Of a stretch of 54,700 nucleotides of DNA, positions 1-9,328 are shown piece after piece. The stretch is from Leptolyngbya sp. Heron Island J (GTDB lineage: Bacteria > Cyanobacteriota > Cyanobacteriia > Phormidesmidales > Phormidesmidaceae). Below the pieces are notes generated by a model. The model worked only from the letters and a program-made list of their open reading frames with translations. It was not told the DNA's origin and did no database searches. The position numbers and the translations under genes were made by a program. Location: contig NZ_AWNH01000030.1 in assembly GCF_000482245.1 (NCBI RefSeq), forward strand, positions 1-54,700. Direction: 5' to 3'. How positions within the stretch are numbered: position 1 is the first letter of the stretch; every line of letters starts with the position of its first letter.

Positions 1-29
1 CTCGGAGATACTGTGTGCTCTTGTGAATG

Positions 30-1007
30 TCAAGCCTGAGCAGCGAGTGCTTTGTTGGCATCAAAAGGGTGCCCCGAGTGTAATACCCCAAAGACCCATC
101 GAATCAATTTATGCATAATTGCACCGACCACCTGCATTTTGAGCTTTCCGGCTGCCAGTAAACGGTCCCGAAACTGAGCAATCACAAGATTGTGATTAAT
201 GGACGCTAACGCTGGCATATATAAGGCTTTTCGCAATCGCGCATTACCCATTTTTGAGAGTCTAGGTTTCTTGTGGATAGAGCTACCAGAATCATGGTTT
301 TTGGGCGTTAAACCAGCATGAGCCGCCAGTTGTCGAGCACTTTTGAAGAACCGGATATCGCCAACCTCAGCCAGAATAATCGCCGCTGTTTTGTCGCCAA
401 TTCCGGGAATCGAGGTAATCAGATCGCGTTGTTTTTTTAGATGGTCGTGACGGTCAATGTGGTGTTTAATTTCTTCCAACAGCAATTTGTACTCGCCCTT
501 AAGAAATTCCAGATGTCGCTTGATAGCCTCCACCAGCTCCTCAGGGGTGGTTTCCAATCGATTTCGTTCTTGACTCATGATCTTCTCAAGCACATCCAAA
601 CGACGAACAAGCGCTTGCAATGCGTCCACCTCAGGAGCCGGTGGTGTCCATGCTCGCGGCTTGCGTTCGAAGCAGAACTGCGCAATAAGGCTCGCATCCA
701 CCCGGTCCGTTTTTGTCCGCACCAATAGGCTCTCGCCATAGGCTTTGATTTGTTTAGGATTAGCGATGGTGACCACATGCCCCTGCTCGTGGAGAGTGCG
801 AGCCACCGGATGAGCATAGGTACTGGTCGCTTCCACGCAGGCGTGAACACGCTCCACTTGATGGTATGCCAGCCAGTTTACTAACGCTTGGTGCCCTGAG
901 GCATCATTACTCACAGTCTTTCGTTTCGGCTTCTTATCAGCTCTCAGCAGTAAGGCCGCATACAGTTTATGCTTGCCAACATCGATTCCTAAGCACGGAA
1001 GAGACAT
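30..1007 (-). CDS. IS110-family transposase (DEDD recombinase)
   Basis: This is a serine-dependent DEDD transposase that moves an IS110 element by cut-and-paste through a circular intermediate. The N-terminal RuvC-like half shows the acidic residues in order: GIDVGK near the start, CVEATSTY, then KTDRVDASLIAQFC. The C-terminal Transposase_20 half has the helix-hairpin-like SIPGIGDKTAAIILAEVGD and the LAAHAGLTP...SGSS segment that contains the conserved serine. At 325-333 aa the length is normal, no frameshift is visible, and the gene looks functional. I prefer the start at 1007 (MSLPCLGID) because the family motif follows directly; an upstream in-frame start at 1031 is possible. It is unrelated in function to its neighbours and marks a recombination-prone edge. 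Confidence 0.93.
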   Translation of the reverse strand: MSLPCLGIDVGKHKLYAALLLRADKKPKRKTVSNDASGHQALVNWLAYHQVERVHACVEATSTYAHPVARTLHEQGHVVTIANPKQIKAYGESLLVRTKTDRVDASLIAQFCFERKPRAWTPPAPEVDALQALVRRLDVLEKIMSQERNRLETTPEELVEAIKRHLEFLKGEYKLLLEEIKHHIDRHDHLKKQRDLITSIPGIGDKTAAIILAEVGDIRFFKSARQLAAHAGLTPKNHDSGSSIHKKPRLSKMGNARLRKALYMPALASINHNLVIAQFRDRLLAAGKLKMQVVGAIMHKLIRWVFGVLHSGHPFDANKALAAQA

Positions 1008-1031
1008 GAGATAGAGGCTCCTATCGGACAA

Positions 1032-1300
1032 TCGTCAACTCCATCCACTATCGACTCTGTCCTTGTTAATTCAGGTTGCGTTGCACCGATGGCAACACCT
1101 TTGATACTGTCGAGGCTAGTCGTTGGATGGGGCAGGTAGCTCATCAGGCGCAATCCGCTGTTCTCCGACCGAGCTTGGTTAGCTCTAGGGACCCCCCAGT
1201 TTGGATTGCATGAAATGATGGCTATTACTAGCATCCCTGATGCGCTACCCAACATACAAGGGACCCCACGCAACCGGTTTTGCATCAAAACCAGTATCCC
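1032..1300 (-). ncRNA. Candidate bridge-RNA region of the IS110 element
   Basis: In IS110-group elements the noncoding stretch upstream of the transposase encodes a structured bridge RNA that pairs with donor and target DNA. This stretch has the right position and length. It contains a strong hairpin at 1273-1295 (arms ACTGGTTTTG and CAAAACCGGT read on the minus strand, one G-U pair, three-base loop). It also contains a repeated AGGGACCCC motif at 1187 and 1259, in both cases followed within 20 bases by TTGCAT. The RNA limits and loops are not demonstrated. Confidence 0.35.
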
Positions 1301-1348
1301 CAATATCTGAAGATACACTGTGGATATGGATATAAACTATCTCAAATT

Positions 1349-4300
1349 TCAAGACTCCTGACATGCATCCGCTTCAGGCAAAGGCTCTTGAGTTTCTAAG
1401 TGTTTGGCAAAGTTCTCAGAAATACGGATCGTATGAAAGCCGTCGTTGATGCTGCCCCGCATTGCCTGATCCGTGTAGCCTGATTTCTGAATCCAGCTCA
1501 TTTCATTGCTAAGTGGATCACGAACTGAGAGATAGATACCAGAGAAGTGTGCTCGAATAATAATTTCTTCATCCGGCTGGATGTTCAGCCCCTGTATTGT
1601 ATCTGCGAGGGGTTCTTGGACATTGTCGTTAAACCCGGTGAGGATACGACGACCATTCTCTTTCAACTCTCCTTCAAGGTTAGTAACTTCCCACCAATCT
1701 GTGCGTTGCTCACAACTTTTATCCGGAGTCTGAATAGTTGTCTTCACAGAGTATTGACCGGGCTGTTTGCCAGGTTGAGTATCAACCTTTAAAACGATCG
1801 GCCCTTCAATCAATTTTGGATTTTTCTCTTCTGCCAGAACTGTTATTATTTGGGTCAAACCAAAAGCTTTTCCGGTAGGTTCAGCTTTTCGTAAGGCGTT
1901 TACTGCTTTCCCCCACTGTTCTCGCTTTGCATAATAAGTAGCAATCGTCACCATGGGGCGATTAGCGTTTTCCTCTCTAGCAAAACGCAAGAGCTCTTCT
2001 AGTAAAGCTGTATCTACTGTTTCACTGAGTCTTGCTACAATGGCATGTAATATATCTGATTTAGATCCATTCTCCTGCACGTTCTTAGCGACAGCAACAG
2101 CGTTGAGTAAAACTTGCTTAGCCGTCTGCTTATCTCCTAAACCGCTGTATATATCTGAGATCTCGATCAAGGCTATTGATTTAGACTCATTGTCCTGAAT
2201 GTCTTGGGCAGCAGCAATGGCATCAAGCAAAACATTCTGGGCCATCTGCTTGTCTCCCAAACTACTGTAGGTATTTGAGATAGCACTTAACGCATACGTT
2301 CTAGACCAGTCGCCTTGAATGTTTTGTACAGTAGTAATGACATCGCGTAAGACCTCATTCGCTATTTGCTCGTTCGCTAGCTTACCAGTGACATTGATAA
2401 TCTCACGCAGCGTCCTCGATTTATACCATTCGTTCTGAATGTTTTGTGCAGTATTAATAGCATTGCGTAGGACCTCCTCCGCCGTTTGCTCATTCCCTAA
2501 ACTACTGTAAGTACTTGAGATTGCACTCAAGGCTATCGATTTGGACTCGTCGTCTTGAATGTCTTGAGCAGCAGCGATAACATCAAGCAGGGGTTCCTTT
2601 GCTGTCTGCTCATCTCCTAATCGGCTAATGGCGTTGGCAATCTCACTCAAGACCATTGATTTGGATACGTCACTTTGAATATCTTGAGCAGCAGTAATAG
2701 CATCGAACAAAACCTCCTTTGCCAATAGTTTATCCAGCAAGCTGCTAGTGGCATTGGCAATCTTACTCAAGCCCGTCGTTTTAGACCAGTCATCCTTAGA
2801 GGTTTCAATAACAGCAATGGCATCAAGCAAGACCTCCTTAGCTAACGGCTTGTCCACTAACCTGCTAGTGACGTTAGCGATCTCACTCAACACCTTTGAT
2901 TTAGACACGTTGTTCTGAATGTCTCGAGTAACAGCGATAGCATCTTGTAAGAGCTCCTTAGCTAGCAGCTCGTCACCTAAGCTTCCATAAGCGTACGCAA
3001 TCGCACTCAAAACTTCTGATTTAGATACATTGTTCTGAATGTCTCGAGTAGCTGCGATTGCATTGTACAAAAGCTCCTTAGCTAGTAACTTGTCGCCTAA
3101 GCTTCCATAAGCGTACGCAATCGCACTCAAAGCCTTTGATCTAGCTCCGTTGTCCTTAATTATCTTTGAAAATCCTCTTAGCCTGGAAAGTGTAACAGTA
3201 GAGTTATTTTCATCAGTCATGGGCAAGAAAGCTGCTATATCTCTGATGATGGCGGCTAACTCAGCATCTCTGGCTTTATTTTCTCCTTCATTCGATAATT
3301 TTTTAATGATTCTCTCTACCTTACGCCACTCATTGTTCTTGGCAAATGCCACTGCCGCTTCAGTCATCCGTGTCGTTGAAATATCATCCAACAGTCCCAT
3401 CAGCTGTCGCTTGGCATTCCAAATCTGTCCCTGGGGCGTCCAATACACCCAACCGCTGCCGCTGACCCCAATCAACACCACCAGTGCCAGCGCCAAACTG
3501 CCACGGTAAAGCTGTTGCTGACTCAGCTGCATTAGCCGCTGCTTTTGCTGCCGCTTACTACCCCACACCAAATAAGGCCGCTGCCGCTCCAGCTGCCACA
3601 GCTCCCGCATCCCAAACAAATACCGCCGACTGCAGTCATTCCCTAACCACTCATTTACCCGCCGGTCCAGTAGCTGATTTGCCTTGTCAACGTCCGACAG
3701 TTCCTTCCCTGCCAACCGCATCAACGCCGGTATCAATCGCTCATGGGCCAGCTCATATCCCGTCTGCCCATCCTGCTCCTGGGGCGTAACCAGCCGCACA
3801 TCCCCCCGCGCCAGCCAGGTCACCGCCTCGGTCACATCCTCCGCCTTAACCGTGGCCCTGAGCGTGTCTTTCAACATCGGCACCGTCAGCACCCCCGCCC
3901 GCACCTGACTATCCAGATCCGTCAGCGCCAGCAACACCTTGACCGCCGACTGCCGCTGACTAGGGATCACCCGTGCATCCAGAGTGCGCTCTAAAAAGCG
4001 GGTGAGCAGTCCTTCCACCCCACCAAACTTCTGAAACGCATTTTGGTTAAAGGCCCGCAGCTCGTCTGCTGTCTGCCGCTCAATCATCCAGGCCAGAATC
4101 TGCACATCCACGGGGGAAATCAGCCCGTCTTCCCGATTGGCCAGTTCCTCTTCCGCCAGCTCTGTAACAAACCGTTTGTTAAACTCCAGTCCCTCTGTCT
4201 GAGCAATCACCTCCAGCACATTGGCCGCTTCACGGGGGGTAAACTTCTCCAGCTGAAATACTTCCTGGGGTCCCAAGGCATAGCCCAATGCCTGGTGCAG

Positions 4301-5194
4301 TGCATTCAGCTGATGCAGCATATCCGACCGGATCGACACTAATATCTTGACCGGCAGCGGCTCTGGGTCGCGATACCAGGCGACAAGCTGATGGATAAAC
4401 GGCTCTCGATCTTCCTGCCGCCGTTGATGGACAAAAAATTGCTCAAACTGATCAAATAGCAGCACCAGCGGCTTTTCCTGACTCGCTGATGCCTGTTGTA
4501 GTACGACTAGCAACGGCTCCTGTGCCCCCTCCAACAGCGTTCCCAGGGGCACGTTCAGCTGTTCCGATAGCGCCTTGGCAATGGTCCGTGTGGGTCTTTG
4601 GTCGTTAAACCGGATATACACGCCCAGACAGTTTGACGTTTCTGCCATCAGCCGAGGCAACACCCCCGCTTGCAAAAATGATGTCTTCCCACAGCCCGAC
4701 TCTCCCATCAAAATGCCAAACCGGAAAAAGTTGCTGGTCAGTGAGTCCACACAGTCTCGCAGCTGTCGATGTCGCTGCAGCTGGGCATAGACTTCAGCAT
4801 CCCCCAGACTAAAGGGTCGCAGTCCTTTAATCGCCTTCCGCTCAATCGTGTCTGGTTGAGCAAAAACCGTCGTTTTAGGGATTGACTGCACCGCTATCAC
4901 CAGCGCTGTGGCAAACAGCCCCAGTTCCGTTGCCCAAAAGGCACCTTTATACCAGTCAGGCAAGGTTGCAACGTCTACGCTTAAAACCTTAAACGCAATC
5001 CCACTCCAGGGGTTAAACAGACAGGCAATCGTAAAGGCCACTAAGATACAGAGCTTCAGCCAGTTTTTACTCACGATTAGCTCAGCAATCCAGCGAATAA
5101 AACCGACAATCGCTTCGGTAGATTGCTTAAAAAAGTCACCGGAAAAGGGGGTGCCTGACATGACGATAGAAACGACCCGATTGCTGAGGAACAC
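1349..5194 (-). CDS. Membrane-anchored nSTAND1 NTPase with 40-residue helical repeats
   Basis: This 1281-aa signal-transduction NTPase of the STAND class is predicted to bind ATP and oligomerise when its sensor region is engaged. Two hydrophobic segments lie at about residues 47-60 and 88-103. The NTPase follows, with Walker A GESGCGKTS (164-172) and Walker B LVLLFDQFEQF (243-253), then a helical/winged region with YELAHERLIPAL. A third membrane segment is at about 565-585. Residues about 679-1080 are ten 40-residue TPR-like units of the type SKSxxLSAIAxxYSSLGD...AKEVLLDAIAxxxDIQ. The last 200 residues are an uncharacterised domain. Start is uncertain: a GTG at 5194 or an ATG at 5161, neither with a clear ribosome binding site. 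It lies 250 bases downstream of the NACHT gene on the same strand. The fold class is clear; the ligand and the output are not. Confidence 0.85.
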   Translation of the reverse strand: MFLSNRVVSIVMSGTPFSGDFFKQSTEAIVGFIRWIAELIVSKNWLKLCILVAFTIACLFNPWSGIAFKVLSVDVATLPDWYKGAFWATELGLFATALVIAVQSIPKTTVFAQPDTIERKAIKGLRPFSLGDAEVYAQLQRHRQLRDCVDSLTSNFFRFGILMGESGCGKTSFLQAGVLPRLMAETSNCLGVYIRFNDQRPTRTIAKALSEQLNVPLGTLLEGAQEPLLVVLQQASASQEKPLVLLFDQFEQFFVHQRRQEDREPFIHQLVAWYRDPEPLPVKILVSIRSDMLHQLNALHQALGYALGPQEVFQLEKFTPREAANVLEVIAQTEGLEFNKRFVTELAEEELANREDGLISPVDVQILAWMIERQTADELRAFNQNAFQKFGGVEGLLTRFLERTLDARVIPSQRQSAVKVLLALTDLDSQVRAGVLTVPMLKDTLRATVKAEDVTEAVTWLARGDVRLVTPQEQDGQTGYELAHERLIPALMRLAGKELSDVDKANQLLDRRVNEWLGNDCSRRYLFGMRELWQLERQRPYLVWGSKRQQKQRLMQLSQQQLYRGSLALALVVLIGVSGSGWVYWTPQGQIWNAKRQLMGLLDDISTTRMTEAAVAFAKNNEWRKVERIIKKLSNEGENKARDAELAAIIRDIAAFLPMTDENNSTVTLSRLRGFSKIIKDNGARSKALSAIAYAYGSLGDKLLAKELLYNAIAATRDIQNNVSKSEVLSAIAYAYGSLGDELLAKELLQDAIAVTRDIQNNVSKSKVLSEIANVTSRLVDKPLAKEVLLDAIAVIETSKDDWSKTTGLSKIANATSSLLDKLLAKEVLFDAITAAQDIQSDVSKSMVLSEIANAISRLGDEQTAKEPLLDVIAAAQDIQDDESKSIALSAISSTYSSLGNEQTAEEVLRNAINTAQNIQNEWYKSRTLREIINVTGKLANEQIANEVLRDVITTVQNIQGDWSRTYALSAISNTYSSLGDKQMAQNVLLDAIAAAQDIQDNESKSIALIEISDIYSGLGDKQTAKQVLLNAVAVAKNVQENGSKSDILHAIVARLSETVDTALLEELLRFAREENANRPMVTIATYYAKREQWGKAVNALRKAEPTGKAFGLTQIITVLAEEKNPKLIEGPIVLKVDTQPGKQPGQYSVKTTIQTPDKSCEQRTDWWEVTNLEGELKENGRRILTGFNDNVQEPLADTIQGLNIQPDEEIIIRAHFSGIYLSVRDPLSNEMSWIQKSGYTDQAMRGSINDGFHTIRISENFAKHLETQEPLPEADACQES
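1990..3165 (-). repeat. Tandem 120-bp repeats inside the nSTAND1 gene
   Basis: About ten in-frame units of 120 bases encode the 40-residue helical repeats. On the plus strand they can be followed by recurring strings such as CATCAAGCAA, TTGTCTTGAATGT variants and TCACTCAA at a constant spacing. The two units nearest 3000-3130 are almost identical at the DNA level, while the outer units are diverged, which points to repeated tandem duplication. Confidence 0.8.
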
Positions 5195-5446
5195 CTGCTG
5201 GATGCGTTACATCCTGAGTAAAGAATAATCGCATCAATCCTATTTGGTCAGTATCGTTTGATATTTCTCAAGCTTGTAGCTGACAGGCAGCCGCCAATGT
5301 TCGCCTGCTGCCAGCGGTTGGATCTATTCCCCTGTTTGGCTGCAGACGTTTAGGCGCTTGCGCTTAAATGATCCCTCATCACCCCATCACTCATCCACCC
5401 ATCTACAGCTTCAAGCTGGGACTTCATTTTTGTGCAATCCCCTTAT
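5195..5446. other. Intergenic region between the two STAND genes
   Basis: There is no credible gene here. The right-hand third (5354-5444) is one copy of a dispersed repeat described separately; it ends two bases before the stop codon of the NACHT gene. The rest is a leader region for the downstream STAND gene without a recognisable promoter. Confidence 0.6.
5354..5444 (+). repeat. Dispersed intergenic repeat, copy A
   Basis: About 91 bases align with copies B (13781-13873) and C (20332-20425, opposite strand). Conserved blocks are GCGCTTAAAT, CCCCATCACTCATCC, CCCAT, TACAGC, TTCATTTTTGTGCAATC and CTTA, all at fixed spacing. The centre reads as degenerate 7-base steps (CCCATCA, CTCATCC, ACCCATC). 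The flanks of the three copies are unrelated. Confidence 0.8.
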
Positions 5447-8400
5447 CTATGCGCTCTTGGCCTTTCGTAACATTTGGAACCACTGATGCAACAACAGTAG
5501 CCGAATTCGATAACAATCATAGCCATCTGGATGCTCTGTTTGCTCAACGATGCCAAAATTCTGTAGCACATGCACTGCGTCCAAACATTGAATCTCGGAA
5601 ATATTTAATTTCTTGGTCAAGAATCCCAATAATGTCCTAGCCCGCAGCCAGCCGTCCATGTTGTTAGAGGCCGCTGTCATCATACTCAACGCATTGAGAA
5701 CATGATGCACCTTGGGTTTTGAGTTATAGGCTCGCAGTTCGCCAATGATGCCATACTCAACATAGGTTTTGATGGCCTGGTCGCGGAAGACTTTTCGCAA
5801 GTGCAGCTGGGCAAACATATAGGAAATTTGACCGGCGGTGTCAGCCTCTGGCTGTGCGACTGCTTTTTTGATCAAAAATCCGGCTATCTTTCTGACCACA
5901 AAAGGATGCCCGCCGCTCAGTCGATAGATTGCTTGGATCGTCTGGCGATCAAATTCCCATTTCATCAGGCTACCCAAGCCGTTGATTAAGGATGCGGTTT
6001 CCTGGATGGAAAAAGGTTGCAAAAACGATTCTTTGAAAAATCGGTATATGGGATTTTTAGACACGTCCGAAAAATCCCATTGTTTAATGCGATTACACTG
6101 GGGATGCACGGCTGTTACCAATAAGGACACAATCTGTTCTTTTTGGTTTAAGGCGCGTAATGAACTAAATACAAAGTCAAATTCTTCTGCTTTCTCTTCA
6201 AATCGTTCATTAGAGCGAGGGAAAACCCTGTCTAGATTATCTAAACAACAAAAGATAGGTAACTCGTAGCCCACGCCTTCAAGATCCTTGGAGAGCTTTT
6301 TAAAGTGTTGGCCAAAGTCACGCGATGCTTCTTTGATCGGGGCACCGCTCTCCGACAACAGGGTTGGTTTCTCTAATAAAGGATTTCTGTTCTTGGCCAA
6401 GGTATAGAGGTTTTGCAAGATATCGTCTAACAGTTCAATGCCGTAACCAATGTCGCTGTAGGCTTGCAAATCTATGTAGATAATGGCATGGTCCTGGCAC
6501 ATTAGGGAGAGCTGATGGATGACGGATGTTTTGCCGGATTTACGTAGACCGAACAGTCCAACGCTCTGATTATTTTTTAAATCTGTTGCTAATTCTGTCA
6601 GTAACTCTGTACGACCAAAAAACAAGAGCTGGTCGCGAATCGGCTGCTTATCCCTAAAGAAGTCAATGGCACCAGTGTATTGATGTATATGGTTTAAGAA
6701 GACATCTTTACAATCATCGGCACTGGCCACAACGTTTTCTATCTCTGCTAGAGAAATGGGAATCACGTTGAAATCCTGATAGACCCTTAAGTCTGCGATT
6801 AGCTGTCTGGTGGCAACATCAGGTAGCTCCTTATAGAGCAGCACTCCGGCTAAATCAGGATTGTGGGCTCTAATTTCGTCAGATTTCTGGAATAATGTAT
6901 TAATGTCCTCTTCTGTCGGTCGTTCTGAGACGACGGATACGAAAAAGGGTGGCTTGAGGCCAAATTCTTCTGGCAGTTCGGAAATGAGTAGATTTTGTTC
7001 GTCTTCTTGTTTGGCAACGGCACCGACTTGATCTAAAAAACTTTGGCCAATCAGCATCGCTGGTCTGGCCTCACCAATACTCAACGAGAGAATGTGTTCC
7101 TGAACCGATTGCCATAACTCGGGCGAAATGCGTTTGGCTTCTTGTCTGCATTTCAGCATCAGCAGGGTGACATACAGGCAGTCTTGGCAGGCCCTGGCTT
7201 CTTCTCGTGATAATAATAGCCACGATTCGTCTACTTTGAGAATGCCAAGGCATACTTGCTTGAGTTCATCTAAAAACTTTTTGTGGATATGGCTGGGAAA
7301 CTGAGTGCCGGGTATATTGAGGCTTAATCGGTTCAGTTGTTCGAAGAGGGTGAGGAAGTCAGACCCAGAAAAGATTTCGTTTTGCTTTAAGTCCTGGTCG
7401 ATGGAAGCGCGCTGTTCATGACTTTTCAGATATCGCATACTGCGAACACTGGCGCGCTTGCGGATTTTGTTGGCGAGGGGTTTAGCGAGCTGAACGGCTT
7501 TTTTAAGTTCGGTCTGAGCTCGTTTTTTAGCTGATGGCTCACTCAGCTTGCCTGTTTTTTTGACCTGGATGACAACACTTTGAAAGGCGTTGATTAGGTG
7601 GGTGGTCAGGGTTAAGTCGCTGGAGGCTCTGAGGTTGTAGATAAAGGGTTGCAGCAAGGCCTGAACGATTTCTAGCTCTCCTTTGAGTTTGGAACTCTGC
7701 GCTAGAATCCGGCTGTAGTGGAAGGCGCGATAGAGAGCATTGGCTCGCTTTTCGATCAGTTTTTCGGGGGTGGGTTCATCGGCGGTGACTTGTGCGGCCC
7801 ACATCCATAATGAGCTGAGCTTTTCGGTATTGATGTATCCCTGGGCTACCTGGTGGAGATAGAGCAACAGGTTGATGACATTGCTTTCATCGTATTTGAG
7901 GCCAGCAATGAGTAAAAAGACTTCTTCCCAGCGTTTATCGTTGGCATATAGCCGCACCATCTCTGAAAGAGATTGGTTGCTGTAGTTTTCGTGGATGTAC
8001 TTGGCGGCTAAAAATTCCTGGAAGGTGAGGTGAGAAAAGGAATATATGCCTTCGGATTGTTCTACTAGGATGCCTTGCTGAATTGCGATCGCATCCAAGA
8101 TCGCCTCTCCACTTAAATTACTCGGCGCATTCAGCTCCTTTAGCAAAAAGTCTCGAATGTGCTCAACTAAACTAATCTTAGTCAGCAACAGCTTATCTTC
8201 CCTAAAAGCCTTATAGGCAATCTCAGCCAGCAGCTTCTCTTCTAGCTCAACATGCAGCCCTTCATAAATTCCCTCTTTAGAAACCCGTTTTTCATCAAAC
8301 CACTTCTCTAGCAGAATCCGTAGACCCTCATGGTAGAGGATACTGCGATTCCCTGCGAACGTAAAAGAACGACTATAAACCAGACATAAGAAGGTCAGGA

Positions 8401-9328
8401 GTAACGGCGTCCGAGCCAGTTCCCTAACGGCCACATTATCTGAGCTGCGAATCGACTTCCAACACTTTTCAGCCGCTTCAACCCCCTCTTCTCCATCCGT
8501 CGCAAACCAGCTGTAAATAAAACTTTTAATCTGGTCTTGACCATTACCCGCCAACGTAATTTCGCGAAAACTAGACGATGGGCTACGATAGGCCGCCGCT
8601 CGACAGGATATAACGTAACGATTTTTCTTGTAGCGTTCAACAAAGGCTTCAATCTTATCCAGTACCCGATGACGAACACTGGATGAAACCTCATCTAAGC
8701 CATCAAATAAGATTAAAAACTGTCCTTTTTTGAGGATGTTTTCAGTAATTTTGACACTCTCTGGAAAGTCAAACGATTCTAACTCGCTGGCAATATAACT
8801 CTGAAACCCAATTGGCCCCTCAGTGAGTTTCTTTAAATCAATCCAAATGGGTAGACAGACATGATGAAATTCAGCTTCATTGGCATCTTTAAGTGCCTCT
8901 AAACCAATTTTGCGAAGCAGTGTAGTTTTACCCACCCCTGGAGCACCAATGATTGATAAATACTGTTGCTCATCGGCAATACTAATAGCCGTTCTCTGAC
9001 GGGATGAACTTGACGATAGCCGACGCTCATTACGAGCCCGACAAACTCTTTCCATATCATCAATAGACATGGAATTATTGATTTCACTTTCTTCTAAAAA
9101 ACGTACCGGAACATAAACCGCATCCAGGTTTACGGACTTACTCATTCCTAATACTTTCAGCGTGCCGTGGCGTTCTCGAAAGCGTTGCACATATGCCTGA
9201 GAAGCAGACAGAACCATCTGTCTCGTCTGTTGATTAGGACGCTTTTTGAATAGCCCGAAGAAAAACCCTCTTCTGGTACCCAATGCGTCAATAATTAAGT
9301 TAGCTAACGATTGGGCTTGTGCAGACAT
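5447..9328 (-). CDS. NACHT NTPase fused to a second AAA/STAND NTPase
   Basis: This 1293-aa protein carries two P-loop NTPase modules. The first is a canonical NACHT: Walker A GAPGVGKTT (128-136), Walker B LILFDGLDEV (205-214), the RTPLLLTFLCLVY helix (about 306-318) and the family hallmark FSHLTFQEFLAAKYI (431-445). A mostly helical stretch follows (450-780), then an alpha/beta segment of about 100 residues. The second NTPase begins at FFGRTELL (903): Walker A GLRKSGKTS (927-935), Walker B PIFCCLDNLDRV (1024-1035), then LSGGHPFVVR (1137-1146) and a probable winged-helix tail. No membrane segment is seen. NACHT proteins of bacteria include antiphage proteins; that role here is inferred. It shares strand and neighbourhood with the nSTAND1 gene and may be cotranscribed with it. 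Confidence 0.88.
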   Translation of the reverse strand: MSAQAQSLANLIIDALGTRRGFFFGLFKKRPNQQTRQMVLSASQAYVQRFRERHGTLKVLGMSKSVNLDAVYVPVRFLEESEINNSMSIDDMERVCRARNERRLSSSSSRQRTAISIADEQQYLSIIGAPGVGKTTLLRKIGLEALKDANEAEFHHVCLPIWIDLKKLTEGPIGFQSYIASELESFDFPESVKITENILKKGQFLILFDGLDEVSSSVRHRVLDKIEAFVERYKKNRYVISCRAAAYRSPSSSFREITLAGNGQDQIKSFIYSWFATDGEEGVEAAEKCWKSIRSSDNVAVRELARTPLLLTFLCLVYSRSFTFAGNRSILYHEGLRILLEKWFDEKRVSKEGIYEGLHVELEEKLLAEIAYKAFREDKLLLTKISLVEHIRDFLLKELNAPSNLSGEAILDAIAIQQGILVEQSEGIYSFSHLTFQEFLAAKYIHENYSNQSLSEMVRLYANDKRWEEVFLLIAGLKYDESNVINLLLYLHQVAQGYINTEKLSSLWMWAAQVTADEPTPEKLIEKRANALYRAFHYSRILAQSSKLKGELEIVQALLQPFIYNLRASSDLTLTTHLINAFQSVVIQVKKTGKLSEPSAKKRAQTELKKAVQLAKPLANKIRKRASVRSMRYLKSHEQRASIDQDLKQNEIFSGSDFLTLFEQLNRLSLNIPGTQFPSHIHKKFLDELKQVCLGILKVDESWLLLSREEARACQDCLYVTLLMLKCRQEAKRISPELWQSVQEHILSLSIGEARPAMLIGQSFLDQVGAVAKQEDEQNLLISELPEEFGLKPPFFVSVVSERPTEEDINTLFQKSDEIRAHNPDLAGVLLYKELPDVATRQLIADLRVYQDFNVIPISLAEIENVVASADDCKDVFLNHIHQYTGAIDFFRDKQPIRDQLLFFGRTELLTELATDLKNNQSVGLFGLRKSGKTSVIHQLSLMCQDHAIIYIDLQAYSDIGYGIELLDDILQNLYTLAKNRNPLLEKPTLLSESGAPIKEASRDFGQHFKKLSKDLEGVGYELPIFCCLDNLDRVFPRSNERFEEKAEEFDFVFSSLRALNQKEQIVSLLVTAVHPQCNRIKQWDFSDVSKNPIYRFFKESFLQPFSIQETASLINGLGSLMKWEFDRQTIQAIYRLSGGHPFVVRKIAGFLIKKAVAQPEADTAGQISYMFAQLHLRKVFRDQAIKTYVEYGIIGELRAYNSKPKVHHVLNALSMMTAASNNMDGWLRARTLLGFLTKKLNISEIQCLDAVHVLQNFGIVEQTEHPDGYDCYRIRLLLLHQWFQMLRKAKSA

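Larger units (their letters stand above)
1..1320 (-). mobile_element. IS110-family insertion sequence (left window edge, limits approximate)
   Basis: The transposase gene plus about 290 bases of noncoding DNA on its 5' side have the layout of an IS110-group element: one gene, no obvious terminal inverted repeats, and a long noncoding stretch upstream of the gene. The 3' end of the element lies at or beyond base 1. The 5' end is somewhere between about 1200 and 1348, where the stop codon of the next gene begins. Exact ends cannot be read because IS110 elements lack clear terminal repeats. Confidence 0.55.
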
